A stretch of DNA of 64,000 bases from Microbispora catharanthi (GCF_006334915.2 NZ_VDMA02000001.1:1-64000), one strand, 5' to 3'; numbered from the stretch's first letter, positions 24,855 to 34,520 are shown. Numbers and translations: made by a program. Notes: generated by a model not told the origin, from the sequence alone.

Positions 24855-26123
24855 ATGACCGTCGACGATCGCTTCGTCCGCGACTTCCGCGAGGGTCAGG
24901 AGGAGCCCCTCGGCACCCGCAACGAGATCATCACCGGCCCGGTCTCCGACTGGGCCACCGACTTCTCCCACGTAGAGCCCGAATGGGCCGCCGATCCGTA
25001 CCCGATCCAGGACGACTTGCGGGGGCGCTGCCCGATCGCGCACACCGAGAGGTTCGGCGGCGGGTGGCTGCCGACGCGGTACGAGGACGTCGCGGCGATC
25101 GCCTACGACACCGAGCACTTCTCCTCCCGGGCGATCATCATGAGCAACTACCGGCCGCCCCGGGATATCGCGCCGGTGGGAGCCGTGCCGCCGATCTCCT
25201 CCGACCCGCCGTTCCACCACGACGCGCGCAAGCTGCTGCTCCCGGCGTTCACCAAGAAGGAGGTGGCGAAGCGGGAGGAGGCGGCGCGAGCGTTCTGCCA
25301 CTCGCTGATCGACGGGTTCGAAGGCGCGGAGATCGTCGACGCCGCCCGTGACTACGCGCAGCACATCCCGATGCGGGTCATGGCCGACATGCTGGGCTTC
25401 CCGCCGGAGGACGGGCCGAGGTTCCGGGAGTTCGTCGAGCACGCGCTCGAAGGCGTCAACCTGCCGCCGGAGCAGCGGGTCGCGAACATGGGGGAGCTGT
25501 TCGACTACCTGCTGGAGCAGATCCGCGACCACGTCGCCGACCCGCGCGACGACCTCACCACCTATCTCATCGACGCGGAGCTGTACGGCCGCAAGCTGGA
25601 GCCCTCGCACGTGGCCGGCACGATGGCCCTGCTGCTCATCGCCGGGATCGACACGACGTGGAGCGCGATCGGCGCCTCACTGTGGCACCTGGCGAAGACC
25701 CCGGCCGACCGCGAGCGCCTGGTCGCCGAGCCGGGCCTGCTGCCGACAGCGATGGAGGAGTTCCTCCGGGCGTACGCGCCGGTCACGATGGCGCGGCTGG
25801 TCAAGGACGACATGCACTGGCGCGGCGTCGACATGAAGGCCGACGACTGGGTCCTGCTGTCGTTCCCTGCCGCCAACCGCGATCCCGCCCAGTTCGACCG
25901 GGCCGACGAAGTGATCATCGACCGCGAGATCAACCGGCACGCGGCGTTCGGGCTCGGCATCCACCGCTGCGTCGGTTCCCATCTGGCCCGCATGGAGCTG
26001 CGGGTCGCCCTGGAGGTCTGGCTGGAGCGGGTCCCCGTGTTCGGCCTCGCCGACCCCTCGACGGTGACCTGGGCCCCCGGCCAGGTGCGGGGGCCGCGCA
26101 CGCTTTCGCTCCGCATCGGCTGA
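24855..26123 (+). CDS. Cytochrome P450 monooxygenase
   Basis: 422 residues. I-helix LLIAGIDTTWSAIGAS; K-helix ExxR in TAMEEFLRAYAPVTMAR; heme loop AAFGLGIHRCVGSHLARMEL with the axial Cys. Acidic N-terminus without membrane anchor, so a soluble class-I enzyme fed by the ferredoxin immediately upstream (one-base gap). The oxygen-binding DTT is intact. No biosynthetic cluster surrounds it, so the likely role is catabolic or detoxifying hydroxylation, with substrate unknown. Confidence 0.92.
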   Translation: MTVDDRFVRDFREGQEEPLGTRNEIITGPVSDWATDFSHVEPEWAADPYPIQDDLRGRCPIAHTERFGGGWLPTRYEDVAAIAYDTEHFSSRAIIMSNYRPPRDIAPVGAVPPISSDPPFHHDARKLLLPAFTKKEVAKREEAARAFCHSLIDGFEGAEIVDAARDYAQHIPMRVMADMLGFPPEDGPRFREFVEHALEGVNLPPEQRVANMGELFDYLLEQIRDHVADPRDDLTTYLIDAELYGRKLEPSHVAGTMALLLIAGIDTTWSAIGASLWHLAKTPADRERLVAEPGLLPTAMEEFLRAYAPVTMARLVKDDMHWRGVDMKADDWVLLSFPAANRDPAQFDRADEVIIDREINRHAAFGLGIHRCVGSHLARMELRVALEVWLERVPVFGLADPSTVTWAPGQVRGPRTLSLRIG

Positions 26124-26160
26124 CCGCCCGCGGGGCCGCCCGCCGGGGCTCGGATGAGCG

Positions 26161-27462
26161 TCATCGAGTCCCGGGGCGGGGGCGCGCGGCGCCGGCGTAC
26201 GCCGCCAGGGTGTGCCGGGCGGTGCGCGCCCAGCTGTAGCGCTCCCGCACGTACGCGGCTCCCCGCAGGGCGAGCCGGTCCGCCTTCTCAGGGTCGGCGA
26301 GGAGGCGCAGCAGGGCCTCGGCCAGCTCGCCGGGATCGTCGCGTCCGCAGCGGACGGCGCCGTCGCCGACGACCTCCGGCGAGTAGCCCGGCCCGACGAC
26401 CACGGGGCGGGCGAGCGCCATCGCCTCGACGGCGACCAGGCCGAACGGCTCGTAGACCGACGGGAAGACGCAGACGTCGGCGGCCAGGAAGTGCGCGAAC
26501 ACCTCGGCCGAGGCGAGGAAGCGGTTGCCGGCGACCACGTGCCCGGAGGTCTGCGTCCGCTCGATCAGCCGGGCCACCGTCGCGGCGTCGTCGGTCTGCG
26601 GCGCCTGGGCGCCGATGAGCACGAACCGCGCGTCATCGTGCTCGGCGGCGACCCGCGGCACCGCCCGGATCAGCGTGTGCACCCCCTTGTGCGGCGACGG
26701 CCGCCCGGCGAACACGACGAGCCGGCCCTGCCCGCCGGGCAGGTAGCGCCGCCGCACCTCCGCGCGGACCCGGTCGCGCTCGCCGCCGGGCAGTCCGGCC
26801 AGCCGCAACAGGCCGGGCTCCTCGAAGCCGTGCGGCACGACGAGCATCCGGTCCGCCGGCCAGCCTCGGGCGGCGAGGTCGTCGCGCATGCGGGCGCTCG
26901 GCACGACGATCAGGCGCGCCGTCCTCGCCTGGGCCGTTTCCAGAAGGTCGAGGAGGACGGCGTACATCGACCGGCGCCCCGCACGCGGATCACCCACCTG
27001 GGCGTTCAGTTCGCGGGTGTGCACGTGGAACACCACCGGCAGCCGCCCCAGGACGCGGCACAGGATCCCGGCCACACAGCCCATCCAGTCGTGCACGGCG
27101 ACGACCGCCCCCGTCCGTCCCGCCTCCGCCCGCAGGATCCGGGCGGCCGCCCGCACGTTGAACGCGAGCAGTCCGGCGACCCTGGCGAGCCGCCGTACAG
27201 CCGGGGGGAGGGCCGGGCCTCCGCGCAGGCCGTAACCGGGGGTGCGCAGGCGGTGCAGCGTGACGGCGCCCCGGCGTTCCGTCCGGGGCGCCCGGCCCCG
27301 GCGGGCCGTGGCGCCGAAGACCACGACCGGCACCCCGGAGTCACGCAGGGCGTCCATGATCCGCTCGGCGTACCGGCCCAGCCCGCCGACGACGTCGGGC
27401 GGGACCTCCGAGCAGACGGCGTAGACGCGGACGCCGGGGGAGACATGATCAGCGGTGGGCAC
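26161..27462 (-). CDS. Glycosyltransferase family 4 (glycogen-synthase-like)
   Basis: 433 residues with GT-B layout. N-terminal CSEVPPDVVGGLGRYAERIM resembles the ADP-glucose contacting loop of starch/glycogen synthases; VVFAGRPSPHKGVHTLIRAV and FPSVYEPFGLVAVEAMALAR (E-x7-E retaining GT4 signature) form the donor site. Convergent with the P450 gene (37 bp apart). Could make maltosyl, glucosyl or mannosyl products; the acceptor is unknown. No neighbour in the same direction helps. Confidence 0.8.
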   Translation of the reverse strand: MPTADHVSPGVRVYAVCSEVPPDVVGGLGRYAERIMDALRDSGVPVVVFGATARRGRAPRTERRGAVTLHRLRTPGYGLRGGPALPPAVRRLARVAGLLAFNVRAAARILRAEAGRTGAVVAVHDWMGCVAGILCRVLGRLPVVFHVHTRELNAQVGDPRAGRRSMYAVLLDLLETAQARTARLIVVPSARMRDDLAARGWPADRMLVVPHGFEEPGLLRLAGLPGGERDRVRAEVRRRYLPGGQGRLVVFAGRPSPHKGVHTLIRAVPRVAAEHDDARFVLIGAQAPQTDDAATVARLIERTQTSGHVVAGNRFLASAEVFAHFLAADVCVFPSVYEPFGLVAVEAMALARPVVVGPGYSPEVVGDGAVRCGRDDPGELAEALLRLLADPEKADRLALRGAAYVRERYSWARTARHTLAAYAGAARPRPGTR

Positions 27463-27602
27463 GGCGCGAACCTAGTCCCTCCCACCGCGCCCGGCAAAGA
27501 CCGTCGCGGTGATCCCCGGCCAGCGGCGGCAGCGGGACACAAGACGGTTCCGAGCGGCCGGAGTGTGGTGGTTCTGGGAGCGGTGCAGCCACCCGTCGGC
27601 GA

Positions 27603-29825
27603 CTACGTACGGAGCGGTGCCAGGTCGTCGCCCGCTCCGGAACAGGCACGGACCACGTCCGCCGTGAGCGTCACCCCCGGTACGCCGCACAGCACCTCAT
27701 GAAGGTCCCGCGAGGCCGCCAGCTCCTGGAGCGACTCCGGCAGGTCCCGCACGCCGGAACCTTCTGTGATCCGATCGACGGCCTCGGGATGCGACTCCAG
27801 GTAGTCCGCCAGCTCCGGCCATCGGATGCGAAGAAGCGTCCACAGCGCGAGGGCGTCGGTCGGCACCAGGCTGCCCTCCAGAACGCGCACGGCACGCAGG
27901 ACGGTGTAGGTGTTGACGAACCGTTTCATCGCGCGCGGATTGCTGTGCAGCAACCGGGAGAACTTCGCGAGGGCGTGGTGGGAGACGTCCTGTACGCCGG
28001 CGTCGAGGATCCGTTCGACCGCCTGCGAGGCCACGATCTCGCGGACCCGGGGGTCGGCTTTCGCCAACGTCTCCAGCACCTCGATTTCGTCGTTGCTCGT
28101 GGTGAGCGCCGCACGGACCTGGTCGGCGGTGGCCGGCGGGGGCTTCGCGACGCTCACACCGAGCAGCTGGCCGAAGTACAGGTCCCGGCTGGCCCCGCCG
28201 AGTTTGGGCATGGGGACGCTGAGCTGGAAGAGCTTGTCCAGGAACAGGTAGCCGATCGGACGCCCCGGCTCGGCGACCGCCGATGTGAACGTCTCGTAGG
28301 CGTTCTCGTAGGCGCAGCGCAGCCAGGCGCCGTCCATCGCGACGACGAAGCTCGGGGCGTGGAAGTCCGGAGTGCGGCGTAAGGGCCGACGCCAGTGCTC
28401 GGGCACGTCGCGGACGAGCGTCTGGACGGAATCGAGGAAGTTCACCACGTAGTCGGCGTTGCAGCGGTCGAGGTCCTCCACGAAGACGACGATGGGCCGG
28501 CCGGCGTGCCGCACGAGCCAGGCGATGTGCTCGGCGACGTCGTTCATGGGGTCGGTGTGGGACTGCTCGAAGGTGCGGGCCCTGCGCGCCGACCCCCACA
28601 TCGCGTACCTGCTGACGAGGATCCCGGCCGTCCACAACGCGCCGGCCGCGCCGACGAGGGTGGTCACGGTCTTGAACGTCGGCTCGACGCTGCGGACTGT
28701 GATGACGCCGGCCCTGAACAGGAACGCGGCGAGGAGCGCCGTGCCGACCAGGAGCAGGCCAGAAAGCACCTGAGGGGCGCCGTCGCGACGGACCCGCGCG
28801 AGAAGCTCTCGCACGAGGAAGAAGGGACGTCGCCAACGGGGCCTGTGCTGGACGACCGCCTTGCGGACCGTGGTGAGCAGCGCCCACCAGGGTGGTTCGA
28901 TCCGCACATGCCGCCAGGTGTCGAAGAAGGCCACGATCGAGTCGCTCCGCAGGTCGCGGGCGAGCAGTTTGAGCAGGGTGCTCTTGCCCGTCCCCCACGA
29001 ACCGTCGATGTGCACCAGAAACGACGCGTCCGGGGACTCCGTCCGCGCGTGGCGCAGTTGCCTGGCGAGCACGTTCGCCAGCGCGGCCCGCTTGAGCACA
29101 TCGTGGTCGGCCGGCGCGTCGCTGACCCACTGCGTGCGCTCCCGGCCGCCGGGCGCGAACTCGCCGGGCCTTCGGCGCCGGTCCTCGGGAACCTCGGTGG
29201 CTCGCTCCCGGGCAGAGCGGATGACGGCGTCGAACTCCGGCCACATCGCGGCGAGAGCGGGAGCCGGGCTCATGTATCCGGCTCTGCCGTTCGGCCTGTC
29301 CGTCGCGAAGAGGATGCCGAGCACCGCGCCGAGTTCGGGGCTCCAGACGGGCGCTCCGGAGTAGCCGGCCGTGAACCCCGCGCTGTCGGTGGCCTCCAGT
29401 TGGACGGCGCCGTGCGGCAGGCTTCCCACCGTGCGCCCGGACGCCCAGCGCCCGTCAGAGTAGCCGTGCGGAAAACCGTAGGCGCTGACCTGAAGGCCCG
29501 GCGGCGCGGCGGCGGCGAACTCGACCGGCCGGACGTCCGGCAGCGCCGTTTCCAGCCGGAGGACGGCGAGGTCCCCGGGCCCGAGATCCGAATCGGGCTG
29601 CGCCGGCGCCAGGAAGTGGACACCTGCCCGCGAAGGCCCCGTGCGGAGGAACGGGAAGTCCACGAGCACGGTCTCCGGCTGTTCCCCCCTCCCGCGGGTG
29701 ATCACGTGCGCGCACGTCAGCACGAGATCCGCGGCGACGAGCACGCCCGCGCCCGCGACCGCCCCCGTTTCGTCGGCGATACGGGCGACGGCCTGCTCGA
29801 CTCCGGAAGCCGGGGGAGTGCTCAT
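27603..29825 (-). CDS. Trypsin-like protease fused to KAP-family P-loop NTPase
   Basis: 740 residues from ATG 29825. Residues ~1-200 are a chymotrypsin-fold protease: His40 in VLTCAHVITRG, Asp85 in LGPGDLAVLRLE, Ser156 in FTAGYSGAPVWSP. Residues ~230-740 are a KAP NTPase: Walker A GSWGTGKSTLLKLL (275-288), two membrane helices inside the NTPase domain (QVLSGLLLVGTALLAAFLF, VTTLVGAAGALWTAGILVS), and Walker B IVVFVEDLDRCNADYVVNFL. KAP proteins include the phage-exclusion protein PifA, and intramembrane insertions are characteristic of the family. The gene stands alone. A membrane-tethered, NTP-gated protease acting in cell defence or suicide is a reasonable inference, not shown. Confidence 0.85.
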   Translation of the reverse strand: MSTPPASGVEQAVARIADETGAVAGAGVLVAADLVLTCAHVITRGRGEQPETVLVDFPFLRTGPSRAGVHFLAPAQPDSDLGPGDLAVLRLETALPDVRPVEFAAAAPPGLQVSAYGFPHGYSDGRWASGRTVGSLPHGAVQLEATDSAGFTAGYSGAPVWSPELGAVLGILFATDRPNGRAGYMSPAPALAAMWPEFDAVIRSARERATEVPEDRRRRPGEFAPGGRERTQWVSDAPADHDVLKRAALANVLARQLRHARTESPDASFLVHIDGSWGTGKSTLLKLLARDLRSDSIVAFFDTWRHVRIEPPWWALLTTVRKAVVQHRPRWRRPFFLVRELLARVRRDGAPQVLSGLLLVGTALLAAFLFRAGVITVRSVEPTFKTVTTLVGAAGALWTAGILVSRYAMWGSARRARTFEQSHTDPMNDVAEHIAWLVRHAGRPIVVFVEDLDRCNADYVVNFLDSVQTLVRDVPEHWRRPLRRTPDFHAPSFVVAMDGAWLRCAYENAYETFTSAVAEPGRPIGYLFLDKLFQLSVPMPKLGGASRDLYFGQLLGVSVAKPPPATADQVRAALTTSNDEIEVLETLAKADPRVREIVASQAVERILDAGVQDVSHHALAKFSRLLHSNPRAMKRFVNTYTVLRAVRVLEGSLVPTDALALWTLLRIRWPELADYLESHPEAVDRITEGSGVRDLPESLQELAASRDLHEVLCGVPGVTLTADVVRACSGAGDDLAPLRT

Positions 29826-29888
29826 GGTCACATCGTCCTACGCCCCGACGGGACATGCGGCACGTCTCACCCCCCAGACGTCGACGGA

Positions 29889-29915
29889 GGCACCACCCGC
29901 ATGACGGGTGGTGCC
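29889..29915 (-). terminator. Terminator after secreted glycoside hydrolase gene
   Basis: GGCACCACCCG (29889-29899), loop CATGA, CGGGTGGTGCC (29905-29915): a perfect 11-bp stem 12 bp beyond the stop at 29927. No T tract. Confidence 0.65.
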
Positions 29916-29926
29916 CCCTCTTCCGG

Positions 29927-32542
29927 TCACTTGGCCGTGTTGTCGACCTCCAGCACGAGCGGCGCGAGCTCGAACCGGTCCAGGTTGGGCGCGTACGCCG
30001 TGGCGTTGCCGAGGACGAGCGCCCCGGAGGCGGTCGTCAGGGTGAGCGGCGTCGCCTGGGACCAGAAGTTGTCCCACGCGTAGCTGTGGCGGAACACGCC
30101 GCGCGTCGTCGCCCCGCCCGTCTCGGTGATGTCGAGGAACCGGCTGATGACGTCGGTGTTGTAGGGGTGCCCGGTGTTCCTGTCGGCGTTGGCGTAGTGC
30201 GCCACGAGGACGTACTCGCCCGGGCCGAAACCGCTGGGCCGGGTGAGGGTGAGCGTGTTGCCCGCGCCGTTGCCGACGTCGCCCACGTAGGCGCCCGCGG
30301 AGGCGTTCGAGCCGCTCGTGGCGGGGACGGTGACCACGCGGGCCGTTCCGGCGCGCTGTGCCTGCTCGGCCTCGACGCGGTAGGCCGCCGCGTCCGCCTC
30401 CTCGGCCCTGACCGTGGTCAGGCCGCGCAGCCGCAGGCCGGCCGGGCCGCCCACCTCGACCACCGAGACGCCGGTGGGGAGGTACACGCGGGCACGGGAG
30501 GCCGCCTCACCCGGGCGCGTCGCCCGCACACCCGGGATCCGTCGTCCGTCGACGCGGACGTCGAGGTCGCCGGCTCCGGCCGCCTTGTAGGAGAAGGTGA
30601 GGTCGTAGTAGCCGTCCTCGCTCACGGCGGCGAAGAACGTGGCGCGGGCGCCGCCACCGAGGGTGACGGCGGCGCCCTTGCCCTCGCGGGTCATGCCCGC
30701 GCCGCCGGACAGCCGGGCCTCGTCGGCCGGGTACGCCGCCCGCTCGGGGCCGGTGATCTCGGTGAGGTCGAACTTGTCCAGCGTGACGTCGCCGCCCGGC
30801 AGCAGGGTCGTGCCGTCGGCGCTGGTGCGCAGGGACAGCTCGTGGGTGCCGGCCGTCAGCTCGACCTCCACGTCGGTGCGGCCGCGGTAGGTCCAGCCGA
30901 GGTCGGCCGAATACTGCACGATCTGGTCGAGCGTGCCGTCCACGAACAGCGCGTGCCTGCCGGGAGCCTTGTTCGCGCCCTGGAAGATGCCCAGGCGGTA
31001 GCGGCCGTCGCGCGGCACGGTCACCGGGAACGTGACGGCGGAGCCGGCCTTGTTCATGGAGCCGACGTCCCACTTGCCGGAGGTCGCGTAGATCTGCGGG
31101 TCCGCGGTGGTGTCCTTGCTGTACGCCTGCGCCGAGGTGAGCGTGGCCGACTCGGCCTCCACCGAGACGCTCCACGGCGCGTCGGCCGCGGGTGCGCCGC
31201 CGCTCGACGGGACGATCGTGACCCGGTAGGCGGCCATCACGTCGCCGCCCGGCAGGTTCACCTGGAGCGTGCCGCCACGCAGGGTGGTCCGGGTGGCCGC
31301 GACGACCGGCGGCTGCACGGCGTCGCCCTCGTAGCCGGTCCACGTCGTCTTGGACACGACGACGTCGACCTGCGTGCCGAAGACCGCGGAGTCGAGCCCG
31401 GAGACGTCAAGCCGGACCGGCGCGGCGCCGCCGCCGACCAGCACGGTGCCCCGCCGTACGGAGGGGTCGACGGCCGCGAGGGCCTGGACCGTGTCGGGGA
31501 CGTTCGGCTGCGGCGGGGTCACCTTCACCGTCTGCCCGGTCAGGTCGGCGTACCACTTGAGCAGCCACCACGCGCCGTTGGCCTGGCGGGTGCGCACCGC
31601 GTGGTCGGAGAGGTTGCCGGCGTAGGTCCAGAACGCCATGTCGGCGTCCACCTTGGTGTCCTCGAACATGGTGATCCACTGGACCATCTGGCCGGGGACG
31701 GACATGTCACGCCGGTTGCCGTACTCGTCGATGTTGATCGGCAGTGGGCCGACGCCGAGGTCGCGCTCCATCTGCCGGTAGTTCTCGTAGTGGCCCCGGT
31801 AGTCGGCGAGGCTGCCGCGAGACAGTTCGTGCCAGGCCATGATGTCCGGCAGGCAACTCTTCGCGCCGCAGGTGTTGTCCTTGGCCCAGGTGAGGAAGTC
31901 GCGCAGGCGGCCGGGGTTGTAGCTCGCCTCGTTCGGGCCGACGACGCGGGCGCCGGGGTCGATCGACCGGATGCGCTCGACCACCGCCTTCCAGTCGCTG
32001 AAGAACTTCTGCTTGAGCTGGGCCCAGTTCTGGTACCAGATCCAGTCGGGCTCGTTGAACGGCACCCAGACGAACCTGTCCTTGTCCTGCGGACGCTCCG
32101 TGACGACCTTGCGCACCATCGCGTCGACCTTGGCCAGGTAGTCGTCGATGCCGAGGTTCTCGTAGGGCCACTTGCTGTAGACGTCCTGCATGTAGACGAC
32201 GATCTCCTCGCCGCCCGCCGACAGGAAGCCGTCCGCGATCTTGAGTGCGTCGCCGTTGGGGTGCTGGTCGCCGTCCGGGGCCTTCTGGGCGACCGTACGC
32301 GGCCGGGCGCCGGCGACGAGGGGGTCTCCGGGGACGCCCGGGTCGGACAGGCCGTACAGCATGCCTGTCGCGCCGCCGTGGACCGGCCCGGTGCGCTGCC
32401 CGAAGTCCACCGCGACGACGTCGGCGGCGGCGGTGTCCGCGCCCGCCGGTCCGGCGACGGGCCCGGCGGTCAGGGTCGCCGCGGCCAGGGCCGCGGTCGC
32501 GGCCGTCACGCGGGCACGCCGGGATGACCTTTGTCGGTGCAT
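29927..32542 (-). CDS. Secreted clan-A glycoside hydrolase (GH39-like) with CBM modules
   Basis: 871 residues. Signal peptide ATAALAAATLTAGPVAG, then a (beta/alpha)8 domain to ~420 with the acid/base site RFVWVPFNEPDWIWYQNW and the nucleophile candidate PLPINIDEYGNRRDM, the NEP...DEYG pairing of clan GH-A. Two or more beta-sandwich modules of CBM6/CBM35 type follow (VSVEAESATLTSAQAYSKD, YRVEAEQAQRAGTARVVTV). Gene order places it at the end of a sugar-uptake operon, so it may release the sugar that the transporter imports. Exact substrate (xylan, arabinan or galactan side chains) is open. Confidence 0.7.
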   Translation of the reverse strand: MHRQRSSRRARVTAATAALAAATLTAGPVAGPAGADTAAADVVAVDFGQRTGPVHGGATGMLYGLSDPGVPGDPLVAGARPRTVAQKAPDGDQHPNGDALKIADGFLSAGGEEIVVYMQDVYSKWPYENLGIDDYLAKVDAMVRKVVTERPQDKDRFVWVPFNEPDWIWYQNWAQLKQKFFSDWKAVVERIRSIDPGARVVGPNEASYNPGRLRDFLTWAKDNTCGAKSCLPDIMAWHELSRGSLADYRGHYENYRQMERDLGVGPLPINIDEYGNRRDMSVPGQMVQWITMFEDTKVDADMAFWTYAGNLSDHAVRTRQANGAWWLLKWYADLTGQTVKVTPPQPNVPDTVQALAAVDPSVRRGTVLVGGGAAPVRLDVSGLDSAVFGTQVDVVVSKTTWTGYEGDAVQPPVVAATRTTLRGGTLQVNLPGGDVMAAYRVTIVPSSGGAPAADAPWSVSVEAESATLTSAQAYSKDTTADPQIYATSGKWDVGSMNKAGSAVTFPVTVPRDGRYRLGIFQGANKAPGRHALFVDGTLDQIVQYSADLGWTYRGRTDVEVELTAGTHELSLRTSADGTTLLPGGDVTLDKFDLTEITGPERAAYPADEARLSGGAGMTREGKGAAVTLGGGARATFFAAVSEDGYYDLTFSYKAAGAGDLDVRVDGRRIPGVRATRPGEAASRARVYLPTGVSVVEVGGPAGLRLRGLTTVRAEEADAAAYRVEAEQAQRAGTARVVTVPATSGSNASAGAYVGDVGNGAGNTLTLTRPSGFGPGEYVLVAHYANADRNTGHPYNTDVISRFLDITETGGATTRGVFRHSYAWDNFWSQATPLTLTTASGALVLGNATAYAPNLDRFELAPLVLEVDNTAK

Positions 32543-32637
32543 GGGTGTCCTCTCCTGTTACCGGGGCGCGCGAGCGCCCGGAGGGGGTGGTACGGCGGGC
32601 TCGGCGGGCACCGCCGGGATCGGAGGCGAAAGGGTGG

Positions 32638-32660
32638 GCGCCGTCGTTGTTCGACGGCGC
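32638..32660 (-). terminator. Terminator of the sugar ABC transporter operon
   Basis: GCGCCGTCG (32638-32646), loop TTGTT, CGACGGCGC (32652-32660): perfect 9-bp stem 29 bp past the permease stop. It separates the permease genes from the downstream secreted hydrolase. Confidence 0.7.
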
Positions 32661-32697
32661 TCACTTCACGGCGCTCACTTCACGGCGCTCACTTCAC
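32656..32697 (-). repeat. 14-bp tandem repeat, 3 copies, spanning the permease stop
   Basis: GGCGCTCACTTCAC repeated three times exactly. On the minus strand it reads GTGAAGTGAGCGCC, so the last Val-Lys-stop of the permease is triplicated; the right arm of the terminator hairpin abuts it. Confidence 0.9.
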
Positions 32698-33570
32698 GGC
32701 GCCGCTCGTGATGCCGGAGATGATCTTGCGCTGGGCGACGGCGAAGACCACGACGAGAGGCAGGCTCATGAGGATGACGTAGGCGAAGATGAGGTGCCAG
32801 TTGTTGAGGTAGAGCCCCGCGCCGGCGACGCGGAAGAGGTTGAGCGGCAGGGTGTCGAGGCGGCCGCCGACCACGAAGAAGGCGTAGAAGACGTCGTTCC
32901 AGACGTAGAGGCAGACGAGGATCGTGGCGGTGGCCAGGACCGGCCGCAGCAGGGGCAGGACGACGTGGAAGAAGACGCGCACGGGCCCGGCGCCGTCGAT
33001 CTGGGCGGCCTCCTCCAGCGAGGTGGGGATGGTGCGGACGAAGCCGGTGACGAAGAAGATCACGGTGGACATGTAGATGCCCATGTAGACGCCGATCATC
33101 CCGACGGCGCTGCCGGCCAGGCCGAGCTGGCGTAGCAGCAGCACGACCGTGATCACCGCAGGGGGCAGGATGATGCCGCTGATGGCGAGCGCGTACAGCA
33201 CGGCGTTGAGCCGGGTGGCGCGCCGGGCGAGGATCCAGGACGCCATCGACCCGAGGATCAGGACGCCGACCACGGCGGGCACCACGACGAGGAGGCTGCC
33301 GAAGAACGCGGCGGGCACCTCGCCCTGGCTCCACACCTCGCCCAGGTTCTCCAGCAGGTGCCAGTGGGTGGGCGGGGTGAGGTTCGGGATGAGGGCCTCG
33401 CCCCGCGACTTGCCGGCGGTCGCCACGACGAGCCACAGCGGGATGCCGATGGTGACGAGTGCCAGCGCCGTGGCGGCGAACGGCTGCAGGCGGGTCGGGA
33501 ACGAGGTGTCCCTGGCCACGGAGCCGGTCACGGAGGAGGCGTGCCGGCGGGCGGGGGAGCGCGGCGTCAA
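32689..33570 (-). CDS. Carbohydrate ABC transporter permease (second subunit)
   Basis: 293 residues, MalG-like, six helices (FAATALALVTIGIPLWLVVA, FFGSLLVVVPAVVGVLILGS, LPLVVVFAVAQRKIISG) with the EAA loop SLEEAAQIDGAGPVRVFFHV. TTG 33570 is the preferred start: it overlaps the upstream TGA (TTGA) and has GAGGAG seven bases before it; GTG 33531 is an alternative. Works with the permease at 33567 and the lipoprotein at 34612; no ATPase gene is nearby, so a shared MsiK-type ATPase is likely (inference from actinobacterial practice). Confidence 0.85.
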   Translation of the reverse strand: MTPRSPARRHASSVTGSVARDTSFPTRLQPFAATALALVTIGIPLWLVVATAGKSRGEALIPNLTPPTHWHLLENLGEVWSQGEVPAAFFGSLLVVVPAVVGVLILGSMASWILARRATRLNAVLYALAISGIILPPAVITVVLLLRQLGLAGSAVGMIGVYMGIYMSTVIFFVTGFVRTIPTSLEEAAQIDGAGPVRVFFHVVLPLLRPVLATATILVCLYVWNDVFYAFFVVGGRLDTLPLNLFRVAGAGLYLNNWHLIFAYVILMSLPLVVVFAVAQRKIISGITSGAVK

Positions 33571-34520
33571 AGGATCTCCTCGCGCTTGCGCAGGATGCGG
33601 ATGACGGGGAAGGCCATGAGCGACACGAGCAGGAACAGCACCAGGCTCATGGTCGTGGCCTGGGCGAACAGGCCCTGTCCGAAGGTGCGGTAGATGAAGA
33701 TGTTGAGGATCTCGGTCGTCCGGGCCGGACCGCCGCCGGTGGTGGCCTGCACGATGTCGAAGCCGTTCATCGAGCCGAGCAGGGCGGTGGCGACGTTGAA
33801 CGTGATCGCGGGGGCGAGCAGCGGGAAGCGCAGGCGCCGGAACGCGTGCCACCGCGACGCGCCGTCGATGCGGGACGCCTCCATGATCTCCTCGGGGATC
33901 GTCTTGAGCCCGGCCAGGTAGATGAGCATGGACAGGCCCATCCACTTCCACGCGTGGACCAGGGCGACCACGACGATGGTCCAGTGGGTGTCGCCCAGCC
34001 AGGCGTGGTCCACGTCGTGGCGGAAGATCTCGGAGAGCAGTTGGTTGAGGCTGCCCTCGGGCTTGAGCAGGGCCTGGAAGATGTAGCCGACGGCGAGGGC
34101 GGACATCAGCACCGGGATGAGGAAGAAGACCCGCAGCGTGCGGTTGAGCCAGGTGTCGCGCTCCAGCAGGAGGGCCAGGCCGAGCCCGAAGAGGTTCTGG
34201 AAGACCGCCACGAGCACGGCGTAGACCACGGTGACGCGCAGCGCCGAGAACAGCGTGCCGCTGGAGGCGAGGTCGGCGAAGTTGTCGAACCCGACCGGCC
34301 TGATGGCGCTCTTGAAGCCCGACCAGTCGGTGAACGCGTACACGAAGTTGAACGCGGTCGGCAGGAAGAAGAACACCAGCAGGATCGCGAACGCCGGGGC
34401 CATGAACCACATCGGGTGGGTCCGGTCCGGCCTGCGGCGGGTGCGACCGGCGGGACCGCGTGAGGCGGGCGGCGGCGCGAGCGGCCGGTCCGGGACGGGG
34501 GTGTCCGTGGCAGTCAGCAT
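33567..34520 (-). CDS. Carbohydrate ABC transporter permease (first subunit)
   Basis: 317 residues, MalF-like. Helices such as WFMAPAFAILLVFFFLPTAF and TTMSLVLFLLVSLMAFPVI, and the EAA loop IMEASRIDGASRWHAFRRLR. A Pro/Arg-rich cytoplasmic N-terminus of ~35 residues precedes the first helix. Overlaps the second permease gene by four bases; follows the binding-protein gene after 91 bp. Confidence 0.87.
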   Translation of the reverse strand: MLTATDTPVPDRPLAPPPASRGPAGRTRRRPDRTHPMWFMAPAFAILLVFFFLPTAFNFVYAFTDWSGFKSAIRPVGFDNFADLASSGTLFSALRVTVVYAVLVAVFQNLFGLGLALLLERDTWLNRTLRVFFLIPVLMSALAVGYIFQALLKPEGSLNQLLSEIFRHDVDHAWLGDTHWTIVVVALVHAWKWMGLSMLIYLAGLKTIPEEIMEASRIDGASRWHAFRRLRFPLLAPAITFNVATALLGSMNGFDIVQATTGGGPARTTEILNIFIYRTFGQGLFAQATTMSLVLFLLVSLMAFPVIRILRKREEIL

